From: DASWJZ01 sp963805325
GTDB taxonomy: Bacteria; Pseudomonadota; Alphaproteobacteria; Rhizobiales; Afifellaceae
Assembly (NCBI GenBank): GCA_963805325.1
Contig: CAWDTS010000008.1
Span: 1 to 64,000 of the forward strand
DNA length: 64,000 nucleotides
Direction of reading: 5' to 3'
Made by a program: the position numbers and the translations under genes
Shown: positions 32,365-42,006 of the stretch, in pieces
How positions within the stretch are numbered: position 1 is the first letter of the stretch
Layout: every line of letters starts with the position of its first letter
Notes under the pieces: generated by a model
Seen by the model: the letters and a program-made list of their open reading frames with translations, nothing else
Database searches by the model: none
What the model was told of the DNA's origin: nothing

Positions 32365-33777
32365 ATGAGCGATCTCGCCCTTCAAAGCGCCGGCAGGCGG
32401 CAGGCGTGGCTGGATGAGATCCGAGCCACGCTTGCACTGTCGTGGCCGATCATCGTGACGAATCTCCTGCAGATCGCACTCACCACGACCGACGTGATCA
32501 TGATCGGGCGGCTCGGGCCCGACGCCCTCGCGGCCGGCGTGCTCGGCGTGACACTGCTTTTCTTTTTCGTAATCTTCGGGATCGGCGTGGTCTCTGCGGT
32601 CGCGCCCATGGTGGCGCGCGAGCGCGGCATCAGGAGCTACGCGGTACGCGAGGTCCGCCGCACCATTCGCCAGGGCCTCTGGGCGGCGATCGCCATCGCC
32701 ATTCCGGTGTGGACGATCCTCTGGTTCGCCGAGTCCATCTACCTGCTTCTCGGCCAGAAGCCCGACATCGCCGCGCGCGCCGCCGACTACATGTCGACGC
32801 TCCAGTGGTCCTATCTGCCGTTCATCGCCTATATCGCGATGCGCAATTTCATCGCCGCAGTGGAGCGTCCGCTCTGGGGGCTTTGGGCAGGACTTCTCGG
32901 CTTCGCGGCAAATGCGCTCGCCGCCTGGTGCCTGATCTTCGGCGAGCTCGGCTTTCCGCGCCTGGAGCTTCACGGAGCCGGGATTGCCACCACCATCTCC
33001 TCCACCATGATGTTCGGCGTCCTGGCGCTGGTCGCAATGTTCGACCGGAGATTTCGCCGCTATGCCATCTTCGGCCGCTTCTGGCGGCCCGACTGGCCGC
33101 GCTTCCGCCAGCTCTGGGCGCTCGGGCTTCCGATCGCGACAACGCTCGTCTTCGAGGTCTCGATCTTCAACGCCGCGGTCATCCTGATGGGGCTGATCAG
33201 CAAGACGGCGCTTGCCGCCCACTCGATCGCCATCCAGATCGCCTCGGTCACGTTCATGGTGCCGCTCGGCTTCGGGCAGGCAGTCACTGTGCGCGTCGGG
33301 CGCGCCTACGGCGCCGGCGACCGCGCGGCGATCACCCGCGCCGGATGGACCGCCTTTTCAATGGGTGTCGGCTTCATGGCGCTCACCGCCTGCCTCATGC
33401 TCTTCGCTCCACGCCTTCTGATCGGGGTCTTTCTTGACCGCTCGGCTCCGGAGAACGTGGCGGTCGTCGAGCTTGCGGTGACCTTTCTCGCCATCGCTGC
33501 GATCTTCCAGATCGTCGACGGCGCACAGGCGGTCGGCTCGGGGATGCTGCGCGGCCTGCACGATACGCGGGTGCCGATGATTTTTGCCGGCCTCGGCTAC
33601 TGGGGAATCGGCCTTCCGCTCAGCGCGATCTTCGCCTTCCCGCTGAAACTCGGTGGCGCCGGCATCTGGATGGGGCTCGCGTGCGGGCTGGCGGTCGTCG
33701 CCGTGCTGATGACGTCGCGCTGGCTGATGCGCGAACGCCTCAATCTGACCGGCGTCCGCGCCTCCGAAATCCGATGA
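32365..33777 (+). CDS. MATE-family multidrug/Na+ antiporter
   Basis: 470 residues with about twelve membrane segments in two matching halves, the MATE (NorM-type) fold. The first half has TLALSWPIIVTNLLQIALTTTDVIMIGRLGPDALAAGVLG; the second has LGLPIATTLVFEVSIFNAAVILMGLISKTALAAHSIAIQ and a PLGFGQAVTVRVGRAYGAGD loop. These inner-membrane proteins export cationic drugs in exchange for H+ or Na+. It is divergent from the TerB-like gene across 81 bases. The K+ channel gene follows after 27 bases on the same strand. Substrate unknown. Confidence 0.92.
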   Translation: MSDLALQSAGRRQAWLDEIRATLALSWPIIVTNLLQIALTTTDVIMIGRLGPDALAAGVLGVTLLFFFVIFGIGVVSAVAPMVARERGIRSYAVREVRRTIRQGLWAAIAIAIPVWTILWFAESIYLLLGQKPDIAARAADYMSTLQWSYLPFIAYIAMRNFIAAVERPLWGLWAGLLGFAANALAAWCLIFGELGFPRLELHGAGIATTISSTMMFGVLALVAMFDRRFRRYAIFGRFWRPDWPRFRQLWALGLPIATTLVFEVSIFNAAVILMGLISKTALAAHSIAIQIASVTFMVPLGFGQAVTVRVGRAYGAGDRAAITRAGWTAFSMGVGFMALTACLMLFAPRLLIGVFLDRSAPENVAVVELAVTFLAIAAIFQIVDGAQAVGSGMLRGLHDTRVPMIFAGLGYWGIGLPLSAIFAFPLKLGGAGIWMGLACGLAVVAVLMTSRWLMRERLNLTGVRASEIR

Positions 33778-33804
33778 CAAGAACCTGGCGACCGCCACAT
33801 AATA

Positions 33805-34941
33805 TTGAAAACGGACAGGGACGCGATGGTGGAGCCGGGGGAGTCGTCTAGGAAGCCGGCCGCCACAGGCGTCGAGAGGCTTTTCGCTCCGCTTGGCGGA
33901 ACCGCGGCTGCGGAGCGGTTTCTCGTCGTGATCGGCGTCGGCGCGGTGCTGATCGGCACGCTTCCCGAGCTTCCGCTCGTGTACGCGCGGCTTCTCACGA
34001 TCGTCTGCATCGCAATCGCCCTCGCCTTCGCCGCCTTCTATCTGATCCGCCTGTCGCCCGTGAAAGGTCGCCTCCGCAAGGCGGTCTCGCTGCCGGCGGT
34101 GGTCGACCTTCTCGGGGCCGTTCCGCTGCCGCTCGCGCTCATCCTTGGCATGTCGGCGGAGAATGCCCGGCTGTTCGGCGTGCTTTGGGCACTGAAGCTG
34201 ATCCGCCTCAATCCCGCGCTCGAGCTTCTCTGGCGCGTGCTCCGCAGCGAGCGGCAGCCGCTGCTCAGCGTCACCACGGCGTTTCTGGTGGTCACGTTGT
34301 TCGCGTCGACCATCGCCTTCCTCGTGGAGCGCAATGCGCAGCCGGAGGCGTTCGGCAGCGTGCCGGCGGCGCTCTGGTGGGCGGTGACGACGCTCACCAC
34401 CACCGGCTATGGCGACAAGATCCCGGTCACCTTCGTCGGGCGCATTCTCGGCGGCGCGGTCATGGTCGCCGGCATCGGCCTCTTCGCGCTTTGGGCCGGC
34501 ATCCTGGCGAGCGGCTTTTCCTCCGAGCTCAGACGCCGGGAGTTTCTGGAAAGCTGGGACCTTGTTGTGCGGCTTCCGCTCTTCCGCGATCTCGGCGCGG
34601 CGGCGCTCGCCGAGATCGCCCGCCTTCTGAAGGCACAGGATCATGCCAGCGGCTCGGTAATCGTGCGGACCGGACAGCCGGGCGACAGCATGTATTTCAT
34701 CGCCGAAGGCGAAGTGGAGGTGAAGGCCGGCGCTGCGAGAATTCGTCTGAAGCCCGGCCAGTTCTTCGGTGAGGCCGCGCTCATCACCGGCGAACCTCGG
34801 AACGCCACCGTGGTCACGGTCGGCCCGGCGCGTCTCCTGAGGCTCGACGTCATCGAGTTTCGCGAGCTCTCCGGACGCCAGCCGGAGCTTCTCGGCATCA
34901 TCCAGACCGAGGCCGCGCGGCGGAAGGCCGGCTCCGGCTAG
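33805..34941 (+). CDS. Cyclic-nucleotide-gated K+ channel (MloK1-like)
   Basis: 378 residues. About six membrane segments come first, with the pore helix and selectivity filter ALWWAVTTLTTTGYGDKIPV near residues 190-209; TTTGYGD gives K+ selectivity. Residues about 245-370 are a cyclic-nucleotide-binding domain with the FFGEAALITGEPRNATVV phosphate-binding cassette, including the Arg that contacts the nucleotide. The short link between pore and binding domain is as in MloK1 of Mesorhizobium loti, which is a close architectural match. Channel opening by cAMP is expected. It is in the inner membrane and stands between the MATE exporter and glgP. Confidence 0.92.
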   Translation: MKTDRDAMVEPGESSRKPAATGVERLFAPLGGTAAAERFLVVIGVGAVLIGTLPELPLVYARLLTIVCIAIALAFAAFYLIRLSPVKGRLRKAVSLPAVVDLLGAVPLPLALILGMSAENARLFGVLWALKLIRLNPALELLWRVLRSERQPLLSVTTAFLVVTLFASTIAFLVERNAQPEAFGSVPAALWWAVTTLTTTGYGDKIPVTFVGRILGGAVMVAGIGLFALWAGILASGFSSELRRREFLESWDLVVRLPLFRDLGAAALAEIARLLKAQDHASGSVIVRTGQPGDSMYFIAEGEVEVKAGAARIRLKPGQFFGEAALITGEPRNATVVTVGPARLLRLDVIEFRELSGRQPELLGIIQTEAARRKAGSG

Positions 34942-35081
34942 CGCGGCACGCGCCTTGCATCGCGACACTCAATCGCTCGCGGGATCGCGCAAAAGTCGGA
35001 CCGAAGCTCCGTTGTGCTGGCTAAGATTTCGGCATATCGCGCACTAGTTTGTGCACGGCTCTTGGATTAGACGGCGCGGCC

Positions 35082-37592
35082 ATGGAAAAGCGCATCAGCA
35101 AAGCACAGAGCCCGGCATCCGGCGGACGCCCCGCCTTCGGCGGAAAGCCGGACGAGGCCGAGATCGCAGCGATCAAGGAGACGATCCTCGCCAAGCTCAC
35201 GCTCGACGCCGGCCAGACCCCGACCCAGGCGAGCGACCGCGACTGGTTCATCGCCGCAGCTCTCACCGCGCGCGACCGCATCGTGCATCATTGGGCCGAA
35301 TCCAATCAGCGGCTGAGGGCCCAGAACCGCAAGCGCGTCTACTACCTTTCGCTGGAATTCCTGATTGGGCGACTGCTCGGCGAGGTTCTGAACAACCTCG
35401 ATCTGACCGGGGCGTTCAAGGCCGCGCTCGGCGATCTCGGGGTCGATCTCGGGCACATGTTCTCCGCCGAGCCGGATGCCGCGCTCGGCAATGGCGGCCT
35501 TGGCCGGCTGGCCGCCTGCTTCATGGAGAGCATGGCAACGCTTGAGATCCCCGCTTACGGGTACGGCATCCGCTACGACCATGGACTCTTCCGTCAGGTC
35601 ATCAAGGACGGCGTGCAGCACGAATATCCGGAGAACTGGCTCTCCTTCGGCAATCCCTGGGAGTTTGAGCGGCCTGAAGTCACCTACGACATCGGCTTCG
35701 GGGGCTTCGTCGAGATGACCACGCTCTCAGGCGGCGGCCCGCGCGCAGTCTGGCATCCGGACGAGACGGTGCAGGCCGTTGCCTATGACACGCCGATCGT
35801 CGGCTGGAAGGGTCGCCACGTTAATCCGCTGCGCCTCTGGTCGGCGCGCGCCGTCGATCCGCTGCGGCTCGACGTCTTCAACTCCGGCGACCATGTCGCG
35901 GCGCTGACGGAGCAGGCGCGCGCCGAGACGATCTCGAAGATTCTCTATCCGAGCGACGAGACCCCGGCCGGCCAGGAACTGCGTCTCAGGCAGGAATACT
36001 TCTTCGTGTCCGCCTCGCTGCAGGATCTGATCCGCCGCCACCTGCGCATCTACGGCGACATCCGCTCGCTCCCCGACCTGGCGGCGTTGCAGCTCAACGA
36101 CACGCATCCTTCGATCGCCGTCGCCGAGCTCATGCGCATTCTCGTCGATGTGCGCGGCCTCATCTGGGAGGAGGCGTGGAACATCACCGTTCGCACGCTC
36201 TCCTACACCAATCACACACTGCTTCCCGAAGCGCTTGAAACCTGGTCGGTGCAGCTATTCGAGCGCATGCTGCCGCGCCACATGCAGATCATCTACCAGA
36301 TCAACGCGCATCATCTCGATGAGATTCGGCAGCGCGAGCTGTCGGAGGAAGAGCTTGCATCGCTGTCGATCATCGACGAGCAACGCGGGCGCCATGTGCG
36401 TATGGGCCATCTCGCCTTCATCGGCTCACATCGTATCAACGGCGTGTCGGCGCTTCACACCGACCTCATGCGCAAGACGGTGTTCAAGGATCTGCACCGC
36501 ATCTACCCCGACCGCATCGTCAACAAGACCAACGGCATCACCTTCCGCCGCTGGCTACACCTTGCGAATCCCAAGTTGACCGCGCTCCTCGTCGACACCT
36601 GTGGCGAAGGCGTCCTCGCCGACCCGGAGGGGATGGCGCACTTCGCCAACTACGCGGAAGACAGCGGCGTGCAGGAAGAGATCGCCGCGATCCGGCATTC
36701 CAACAAGGTTGCTCTGGCGCGCGTGATCGGAACGACCAACGACATCCGCGTCAACCCGCGCGCCCTCTTCGACGTGCAGATCAAGCGCATCCACGAATAC
36801 AAGCGCCAGCTTCTGAACCTGCTTGAGACGATGGCGCTCTACGACGCGATCCGCACGAACCCGGATGCCGAATGGACGCCGCGCGTGAAAATCTTTGGCG
36901 GCAAGGCGGCCGCCACCTACCGGCAGGCGAAGCTGATCATCCGGCTCGCCAACGACATCGCCAACGTGATCAACAACGATCCGGCGATCCGCGACCTCCT
37001 GAAGGTCGTCTTCATGCCGAACTACAACGTCAGCCTCGCCGAGGTCATCATTCCGGCCGCCGATCTCTCCGAGCAGATCTCGACCGCCGGCATGGAGGCC
37101 TCCGGCACCGGAAACATGAAGCTCGCGCTGAACGGCGCACTCACCATCGGCACGCTCGATGGCGCCAATGTGGAGATTCGCGAGAGGGTTGGTCCGGACG
37201 ATATCTTCATCTTCGGCTTGCAGGCTGAAGAGGTGCGGGACCTGAGCCGCCGCGGCCTCGATTCGGCCGGCGTGATCGCCGCCTCCCCGGCGCTGAAATG
37301 GGTCATGGAGGCGCTCGCCGCGGGAACGTTCTCGCCCGACGAGCGCGGCCGCTATGCGCCGATCGTCGACGCCCTCTACCACCACGACCGTTTCATGGTA
37401 ACGGCCGATTTCGACTCCTATTACGCGGCGCAGCGCCGGGTTGACGCGCTGTGGCGCGATCCGGCGGCCTGGTGGGCGGCCAGCATTCGCAACACCGCCC
37501 ACATGGCCTGGTTCTCGTCCGACCGCACGATCCGCGAATACGCGGCGGAGATCTGGAACACGCCGGTCGCCCCGCTCGGCTACGAGAAATAG
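35082..37592 (+). CDS. glgP: Glycogen/maltodextrin phosphorylase
   Basis: 836 residues from ATG 35082 (an in-frame ATG at 35049 is an alternative). It releases glucose-1-phosphate from glycogen or maltodextrins. Family segments: RVYYLSLEFLIGRLLGEVLNNL, ALGNGGLGRLAACFMESMATL, QLNDTHPSIAVAELMRIL, KTNGITFRRWLHLANP, DVQIKRIHEYKRQLLNLL and the PLP site ASGTGNMKLALNGALTIGTLDGANVE with the Lys. No other glycogen gene is adjacent, so it appears as a single-gene unit. The product can join the Pgi/Zwf routes after conversion to glucose-6-phosphate. Confidence 0.96.
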   Translation: MEKRISKAQSPASGGRPAFGGKPDEAEIAAIKETILAKLTLDAGQTPTQASDRDWFIAAALTARDRIVHHWAESNQRLRAQNRKRVYYLSLEFLIGRLLGEVLNNLDLTGAFKAALGDLGVDLGHMFSAEPDAALGNGGLGRLAACFMESMATLEIPAYGYGIRYDHGLFRQVIKDGVQHEYPENWLSFGNPWEFERPEVTYDIGFGGFVEMTTLSGGGPRAVWHPDETVQAVAYDTPIVGWKGRHVNPLRLWSARAVDPLRLDVFNSGDHVAALTEQARAETISKILYPSDETPAGQELRLRQEYFFVSASLQDLIRRHLRIYGDIRSLPDLAALQLNDTHPSIAVAELMRILVDVRGLIWEEAWNITVRTLSYTNHTLLPEALETWSVQLFERMLPRHMQIIYQINAHHLDEIRQRELSEEELASLSIIDEQRGRHVRMGHLAFIGSHRINGVSALHTDLMRKTVFKDLHRIYPDRIVNKTNGITFRRWLHLANPKLTALLVDTCGEGVLADPEGMAHFANYAEDSGVQEEIAAIRHSNKVALARVIGTTNDIRVNPRALFDVQIKRIHEYKRQLLNLLETMALYDAIRTNPDAEWTPRVKIFGGKAAATYRQAKLIIRLANDIANVINNDPAIRDLLKVVFMPNYNVSLAEVIIPAADLSEQISTAGMEASGTGNMKLALNGALTIGTLDGANVEIRERVGPDDIFIFGLQAEEVRDLSRRGLDSAGVIAASPALKWVMEALAAGTFSPDERGRYAPIVDALYHHDRFMVTADFDSYYAAQRRVDALWRDPAAWWAASIRNTAHMAWFSSDRTIREYAAEIWNTPVAPLGYEK

Positions 37593-37907
37593 CGGGACAG
37601 GGTGCGGGCGAAAGGTCGCAGACAGCGGCAGACTTGCGGCTTTCGGCTGAATTTCCGGGCTTTCGGGTCTGTGCGCCAGCGCAACCGGGAGACCGCCGAC
37701 CTCGTTTTAGGGTGGTGAAAAATCACCAAAAAGAGCCCATAAATGCCGGGCATACAGTCGTTTACGGTGTGGCCTTCCCGCACTTCCCAACCCCGCCGAT
37801 TGGCGTCATGGTCACCCTACGGCGGGACTTTGGACGGCAATCAAGCCGGTCGGCGGACGGCTTGCTGCCCACGTTTATCTGACCTCCAACCTTTCGTGAG
37901 TTGAGGA
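37593..37907. other. Intergenic region glgP-dxs
   Basis: 315 bases with no supported gene. A small hairpin GGTGA-AAAA-TCACC with flanking A-tract lies near 37715-37730. A TTGAGGA ribosome site lies directly before the dxs ATG. The dxs promoter must lie here but no clear sigma-70 boxes were recognised. Confidence 0.5.
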
Positions 37908-39821
37908 ATGCCTGCTTTGACCCCGCTTCTGGATACGATCCGTTCGCTCGAAGATCTGCGGCGTCTTCCCGAGAGCGATCTCGTGCAGGTCGCCGAGGAA
38001 CTGCGGGCGGAAACGATCGACGCGGTTTCCGTCACCGGCGGGCACCTCGGCGCCGGTCTGGGCGTGATCGAGCTGACCGTGGCGCTCCATTATGTCTTCC
38101 ACACCCCGAAAGACCGCCTTATCTGGGACGTCGGGCACCAGGCCTATCCGCACAAGATCCTGACCGGACGGCGCGATCGCATCCGCACGCTCCGCCAGGG
38201 GAACGGCCTTTCCGGTTTCACCAAGCGGACCGAAAGCGAATTCGACCCCTTCGGCACGGCGCACTCTTCCACGTCGATCTCCGCCGCGCTCGGCATGGCG
38301 ACGGCGCGCGACCTCTCCGGAGACACCAACAATGTGATCGCCGTCATCGGCGACGGCGCGATGTCGGCCGGCATGGCCTACGAGGCGCTGAACAACGCCG
38401 GCGCCGCGCAGTCGCGGCTGATCGTGATCCTGAACGACAACAACATGTCGATCGCCCCGCCGGTCGGCGCGATGGCGGCCTATCTGGCGCGGCTCTTCTC
38501 CGGGCGCACGTACCGCTCGCTGCGCGAGATCGGCCGCGAGCTCGCAAAACGCCTGCCCAAGGCGCTTGAGATCGGCGCCGTGCGCGCCGAGGAATTCGCG
38601 CGCGGCATGGTCACCGGCGGCACGCTCTTCGAGGAGCTCGGCTTCTACTACGTCGGCCCGATCGACGGGCACAACCTGCACCACCTCCTGCCGGTGCTCC
38701 AGAACGTGCGCGACGCCAAGAATGGGCCGATCATCGTGCACGTGCGCACGCAGAAGGGAAAAGGCTACGCCCCGGCGGAGAACTCCGCCGACAAGTATCA
38801 CGGCGTCGTCGCCTTCGACGTGATCACCGGCGCGCAGGCGAAGCCAAAGGCCAACGCCCCCGCTTACACCAAGGTCTTCGGCGAGAGCCTGATCAAGGAG
38901 GCGGAGAAGGACGAGCGCATCGTGGCCATCACTGCCGCGATGCCCGGCGGCACCGGCGTCGACCTCTTCGCCAAGAAGTTCCCGGCGCGTGCCTTCGATG
39001 TCGGGATCGCCGAGCAGCATGCGGTGACGTTCGCCGCCGGCCTCGCGACGGAAGGCTACCGGCCGTTCTGCGCCATCTACTCGACCTTCCTGCAGCGCGC
39101 CTACGATCAAGTCGTGCACGACGTCGCCATCCAGAACCTGCCCGTCCGCTTCGCGCTCGACCGCGCCGGCCTTGTCGGCGCCGACGGCCCGACGCATGCC
39201 GGGAGCTTCGACCTCGCTTATCTCGGCTGCCTGCCGAATTTCGTGGTAATGGCGGCCGCCGACGAGGCCGACCTCGTGCATATGGTCGCAACGGCTGCGG
39301 CCCATGATTCCGGACCGATCGCGCTCCGCTATCCGCGCGGCGAAGGCGTCGGGGTCGACATGCCGGAGGTCGGCGTTCCGCTTCCGATCGGGCGCGGGCG
39401 CATCGTCCGAGAGGGCACGCATGTCGCGCTCCTGTCGCTCGGCACCCGCCTCGCCGAGGCGCTGAAGGCGGCCGAGGAGCTCGACGCACGCGGCCTTTCC
39501 ACCACGGTCGCCGACGCACGCTTCATGAAGCCGCTTGATGAAGAGCTGGTGCTGCGGCTGGCCCGGGAGCACGAGCTCCTGATCACGGTAGAAGAAGGGT
39601 CGGTCGGCGGCTTCGGCAGCCACGTCGTGCAGCTTCTGACCGACCGCGGCGCGCTCGATCGCGGATTGAAAGTCCGCTCGATGATCCTGCCCGACGTCTT
39701 CATCGATCATGACAAGCCGGATCGCATGTATGCGAAGGCAGGGCTCAATTCCGCGGCGATCATCGCCAAGGTGTTCGAGGTTCTGCAGCAGGACGAGACA
39801 TGGAGAACGCGGCGCGCTTGA
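37908..39821 (+). CDS. dxs: 1-deoxy-D-xylulose-5-phosphate synthase
   Basis: 637 residues, complete. Dxs condenses pyruvate and glyceraldehyde-3-phosphate in the first step of the MEP isoprenoid pathway. Features are GGHLGAGLGVIELTVALHYVF, IWDVGHQAYPHKILTGRRD, the thiamine-diphosphate motif VIGDGAMSAGMAYEALNNAG, FDVGIAEQHAVTFAAGLA and RFALDRAGLVGADGPTH. It heads the plus-strand run into the hopanoid genes; hpnB starts 83 bases later. The neighbourhood suggests dedicated precursor supply for squalene and hopanoids. A very long opposite-strand frame over it is a shadow. Confidence 0.97.
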   Translation: MPALTPLLDTIRSLEDLRRLPESDLVQVAEELRAETIDAVSVTGGHLGAGLGVIELTVALHYVFHTPKDRLIWDVGHQAYPHKILTGRRDRIRTLRQGNGLSGFTKRTESEFDPFGTAHSSTSISAALGMATARDLSGDTNNVIAVIGDGAMSAGMAYEALNNAGAAQSRLIVILNDNNMSIAPPVGAMAAYLARLFSGRTYRSLREIGRELAKRLPKALEIGAVRAEEFARGMVTGGTLFEELGFYYVGPIDGHNLHHLLPVLQNVRDAKNGPIIVHVRTQKGKGYAPAENSADKYHGVVAFDVITGAQAKPKANAPAYTKVFGESLIKEAEKDERIVAITAAMPGGTGVDLFAKKFPARAFDVGIAEQHAVTFAAGLATEGYRPFCAIYSTFLQRAYDQVVHDVAIQNLPVRFALDRAGLVGADGPTHAGSFDLAYLGCLPNFVVMAAADEADLVHMVATAAAHDSGPIALRYPRGEGVGVDMPEVGVPLPIGRGRIVREGTHVALLSLGTRLAEALKAAEELDARGLSTTVADARFMKPLDEELVLRLAREHELLITVEEGSVGGFGSHVVQLLTDRGALDRGLKVRSMILPDVFIDHDKPDRMYAKAGLNSAAIIAKVFEVLQQDETWRTRRA

Positions 39822-39842
39822 ACGCCGCGCCGTGACGTGTTT

Positions 39843-39862
39843 GGAAGCTTGCGGCAGCTTCC
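39843..39862 (+). other. Hairpin between dxs and hpnB
   Basis: GGAAGCT-TGCGGC-AGCTTCC, perfect 7-base arms, 21 bases after the dxs stop; a CTTTT run follows 12 bases later. It may attenuate transcription into hpnB or protect the dxs message. Confidence 0.35.
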
Positions 39863-39904
39863 GGCGCCGTATGGCTTTTAAGCAATGACAACGGGTCAAC
39901 TCCT

Positions 39905-41119
39905 GTGAAGGCCGAGCTTGTGGCCGTCGCCGCCTTGGCGATCTGGGCGTATCTTCTGGTCGGCCGCGGATTCTTCTGGCGGGCCCTCGAGCGCGACGAC
40001 ACCCTCGCCGCCAGCGCGGACGGTGACGTTGCGCGCGCCGCATGGCCTGCGGTGACCGCAATCGTGCCGGCCCGCGACGAGGTCGACGTCATCGCTGAAA
40101 GCGTTGGCTCGCTGCTTTGCCAGGATTATCCGGGCCGCTTCACGGTCGTGCTGGTCGACGATGAGAGCACCGACGGCACCGCGGAAGCGGCACGCAACGC
40201 GGCTGAGGCCGTATCGGCGGGCGACCGTCTGACGGTTCTTGCCGGCTCCGCGCCGCCGGCCGGCTGGACCGGAAAACTCTGGGCGCTTGATCGCGGCTTC
40301 CGCTACGTCGAGCAGGCGGGCGAGCCGCCGGACTTCGTGCTCTTCACCGACGCGGACATTGCGTATCGGGCGCCCGACGCCCTGCGCCGGTTGGTCGAGG
40401 GCTCGCTCGCCCGCAACACGGTGCTCACCTCGCTGATGGTGAAGCTGCGCTGCGAGAGCTTCGCCGAGCGGCTGCTCGTACCGGCCTTCGTCTTTTTCTT
40501 CGACATGCTCTACCCCTTCGCTTGGGTAAACGATCCGCGGCGCAAAGTTGCCGCGGCTGCCGGCGGCTGCATGCTCGTTCGCCGCAAGGCGCTCGCCGAG
40601 GCCGGCGGCCTCAAGGAGATCAGAGGCGCGCTGATCGACGATTGCGCGCTCGCCGCATTGCTGAAGCGCAAGGGACCGATCTGGCTCGGCCTGACGACGC
40701 GCGTCGTAAGCGTGAGGCCCTATCCGAAGATCGCCGACATCCGCCGCATGGTGGCGCGCTCCGCCTATGCGGAGCTTCGCTACTCGCCGCTGCGCCTGTT
40801 GGGGACGCTTCTCGGCATGGCGCTCACCTATCTCGCGCCGCCGCTACTCGCGCTCTTCGCGACCGGCGCGCCGCGCATCCTCGGCATCATTGTCTGGTTC
40901 GCCATGGCGATCGCTTTCGTGCCGACGCTGAGGCTTTACGGGCGCTCGCTGCTGTGGGGATTCGCACTCCCGATCATTGCCACGTTCTACACCGCCTTCA
41001 CGTTCGATTCCGCCGTCCAGCATTGGCGCGGCCGCGGCGGCGCTTGGAAGGGGCGATTCCAGGCACCGACGACATCCGCCGAGCGAACGCTGTCCGCGGG
41101 AAGGACGGTCGGCGGATGA
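39905..41119 (+). CDS. hpnB: Hopanoid-associated glycosyltransferase HpnB
   Basis: 404 residues from GTG 39905. A family 2 glycosyltransferase: N-terminal membrane anchor, then AIVPARDEVDVIAESVGSLL, VVLVDDESTDGTAEAA and FVLFTDADIAY (DxD), and the acceptor loop GALIDDCALAALLKRKG; several membrane segments occur at the C-terminus. HpnB is found almost only in hpn clusters and is thought to take part in hopanoid head-group modification, without firm biochemical proof. The stop overlaps the hpnC ATG. It acts at the cytoplasmic face of the inner membrane by inference. Confidence 0.92.
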   Translation: MKAELVAVAALAIWAYLLVGRGFFWRALERDDTLAASADGDVARAAWPAVTAIVPARDEVDVIAESVGSLLCQDYPGRFTVVLVDDESTDGTAEAARNAAEAVSAGDRLTVLAGSAPPAGWTGKLWALDRGFRYVEQAGEPPDFVLFTDADIAYRAPDALRRLVEGSLARNTVLTSLMVKLRCESFAERLLVPAFVFFFDMLYPFAWVNDPRRKVAAAAGGCMLVRRKALAEAGGLKEIRGALIDDCALAALLKRKGPIWLGLTTRVVSVRPYPKIADIRRMVARSAYAELRYSPLRLLGTLLGMALTYLAPPLLALFATGAPRILGIIVWFAMAIAFVPTLRLYGRSLLWGFALPIIATFYTAFTFDSAVQHWRGRGGAWKGRFQAPTTSAERTLSAGRTVGG

Positions 41120-42006
41120 TCACGGCGACCGAGGCCCGCTCCGGCAAGACGCATCGCGACGAGAACTTCCCCGTCGCCTCGCATTTCATCGCCGCGCGGC
41201 ATCGCGGGCCGATTCTCGCCTTCTATCACTTCGTGCGCGCTGCCGACGATGTCGCCGACAATCCGTCGCTTTCGCCGGATGAAAAGCTCGCGCTCCTCGA
41301 CCGCCTCGACGACGCGCTGATCGGGAAGGGCCCGGCCGATCCGGAAGCCGAGCCGCTCAAGGCCGTACTCGCCGAGCGCGGGCTTTCGCCGCGCCATGCC
41401 CGCGATCTTCTCGAAGCCTTCCGCATGGATGCGAAGAAGAACCGCTACGCCGACTGGCGCGAGCTCATGCACTATTGCAGCCTCTCGGCGATGCCTGTCG
41501 GGCGCTACGTTCTCGATGTGCACGGAGAGAATCCGCAGACGACATGGCCGGCGTCCGACGCAATTTGCGCGGCGCTCCAGGTCATCAATCATCTGCAGGA
41601 CTGCGCCAACGATTACCGCAACCTCGACCGCGTCTATCTCCCGCTCGACACGCTTTCCGAAAACGCTGCGCGCGTCGAGGATCTCGGCGCGGCAAAAGCA
41701 AGCCCCGGTCTGAAGACGACGATCGCCGACCTTGCGGAGCGCTCGCTCGGACTTCTGAACGATGGCGCCCCGCTCGCCGATCTCGTCGCCGACACGCGGC
41801 TTTCCTGCGAGATCGCCGCGATCCGCCGGCTTGCCGTCGCGCTCGCCAAGGGGCTCAGGCATCGCGATCCGCTTTCCGAGAAGGTCCACCACGGCAAGGC
41901 GACCTTCGCGCTGATCGCGCTGCTTGCCGCAGGCGGCGCGCTTGCGCGCCGGCCCTTTGCGCGGCACCGCGGCGCTCCGCTTGCCGCAGGCACGCGAGGC
42001 CGCTGA
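41116..42006 (+). CDS. hpnC: Hydroxysqualene synthase HpnC
   Basis: 296 residues, trans-isoprenyl diphosphate synthase fold. First Asp-rich motif is FYHFVRAADDVADNP, the second is INHLQDCANDYRNLDRVYLP. In the HpnCDE route HpnC converts presqualene diphosphate to hydroxysqualene. The start ATG 41116 overlaps hpnB, and the stop overlaps the hpnD ATG at 42006, so the genes are translationally coupled. The adjacent paralogue hpnD makes its substrate. No frame break is seen. Confidence 0.94.
   Translation: MITATEARSGKTHRDENFPVASHFIAARHRGPILAFYHFVRAADDVADNPSLSPDEKLALLDRLDDALIGKGPADPEAEPLKAVLAERGLSPRHARDLLEAFRMDAKKNRYADWRELMHYCSLSAMPVGRYVLDVHGENPQTTWPASDAICAALQVINHLQDCANDYRNLDRVYLPLDTLSENAARVEDLGAAKASPGLKTTIADLAERSLGLLNDGAPLADLVADTRLSCEIAAIRRLAVALAKGLRHRDPLSEKVHHGKATFALIALLAAGGALARRPFARHRGAPLAAGTRGR

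Noticed and set aside
32284..33222. Long N-terminal extension of the TerB-like protein
   Set aside because: The extension lies antisense to the MATE gene and has shadow composition; the conserved protein starts at ATG 32281-32283.
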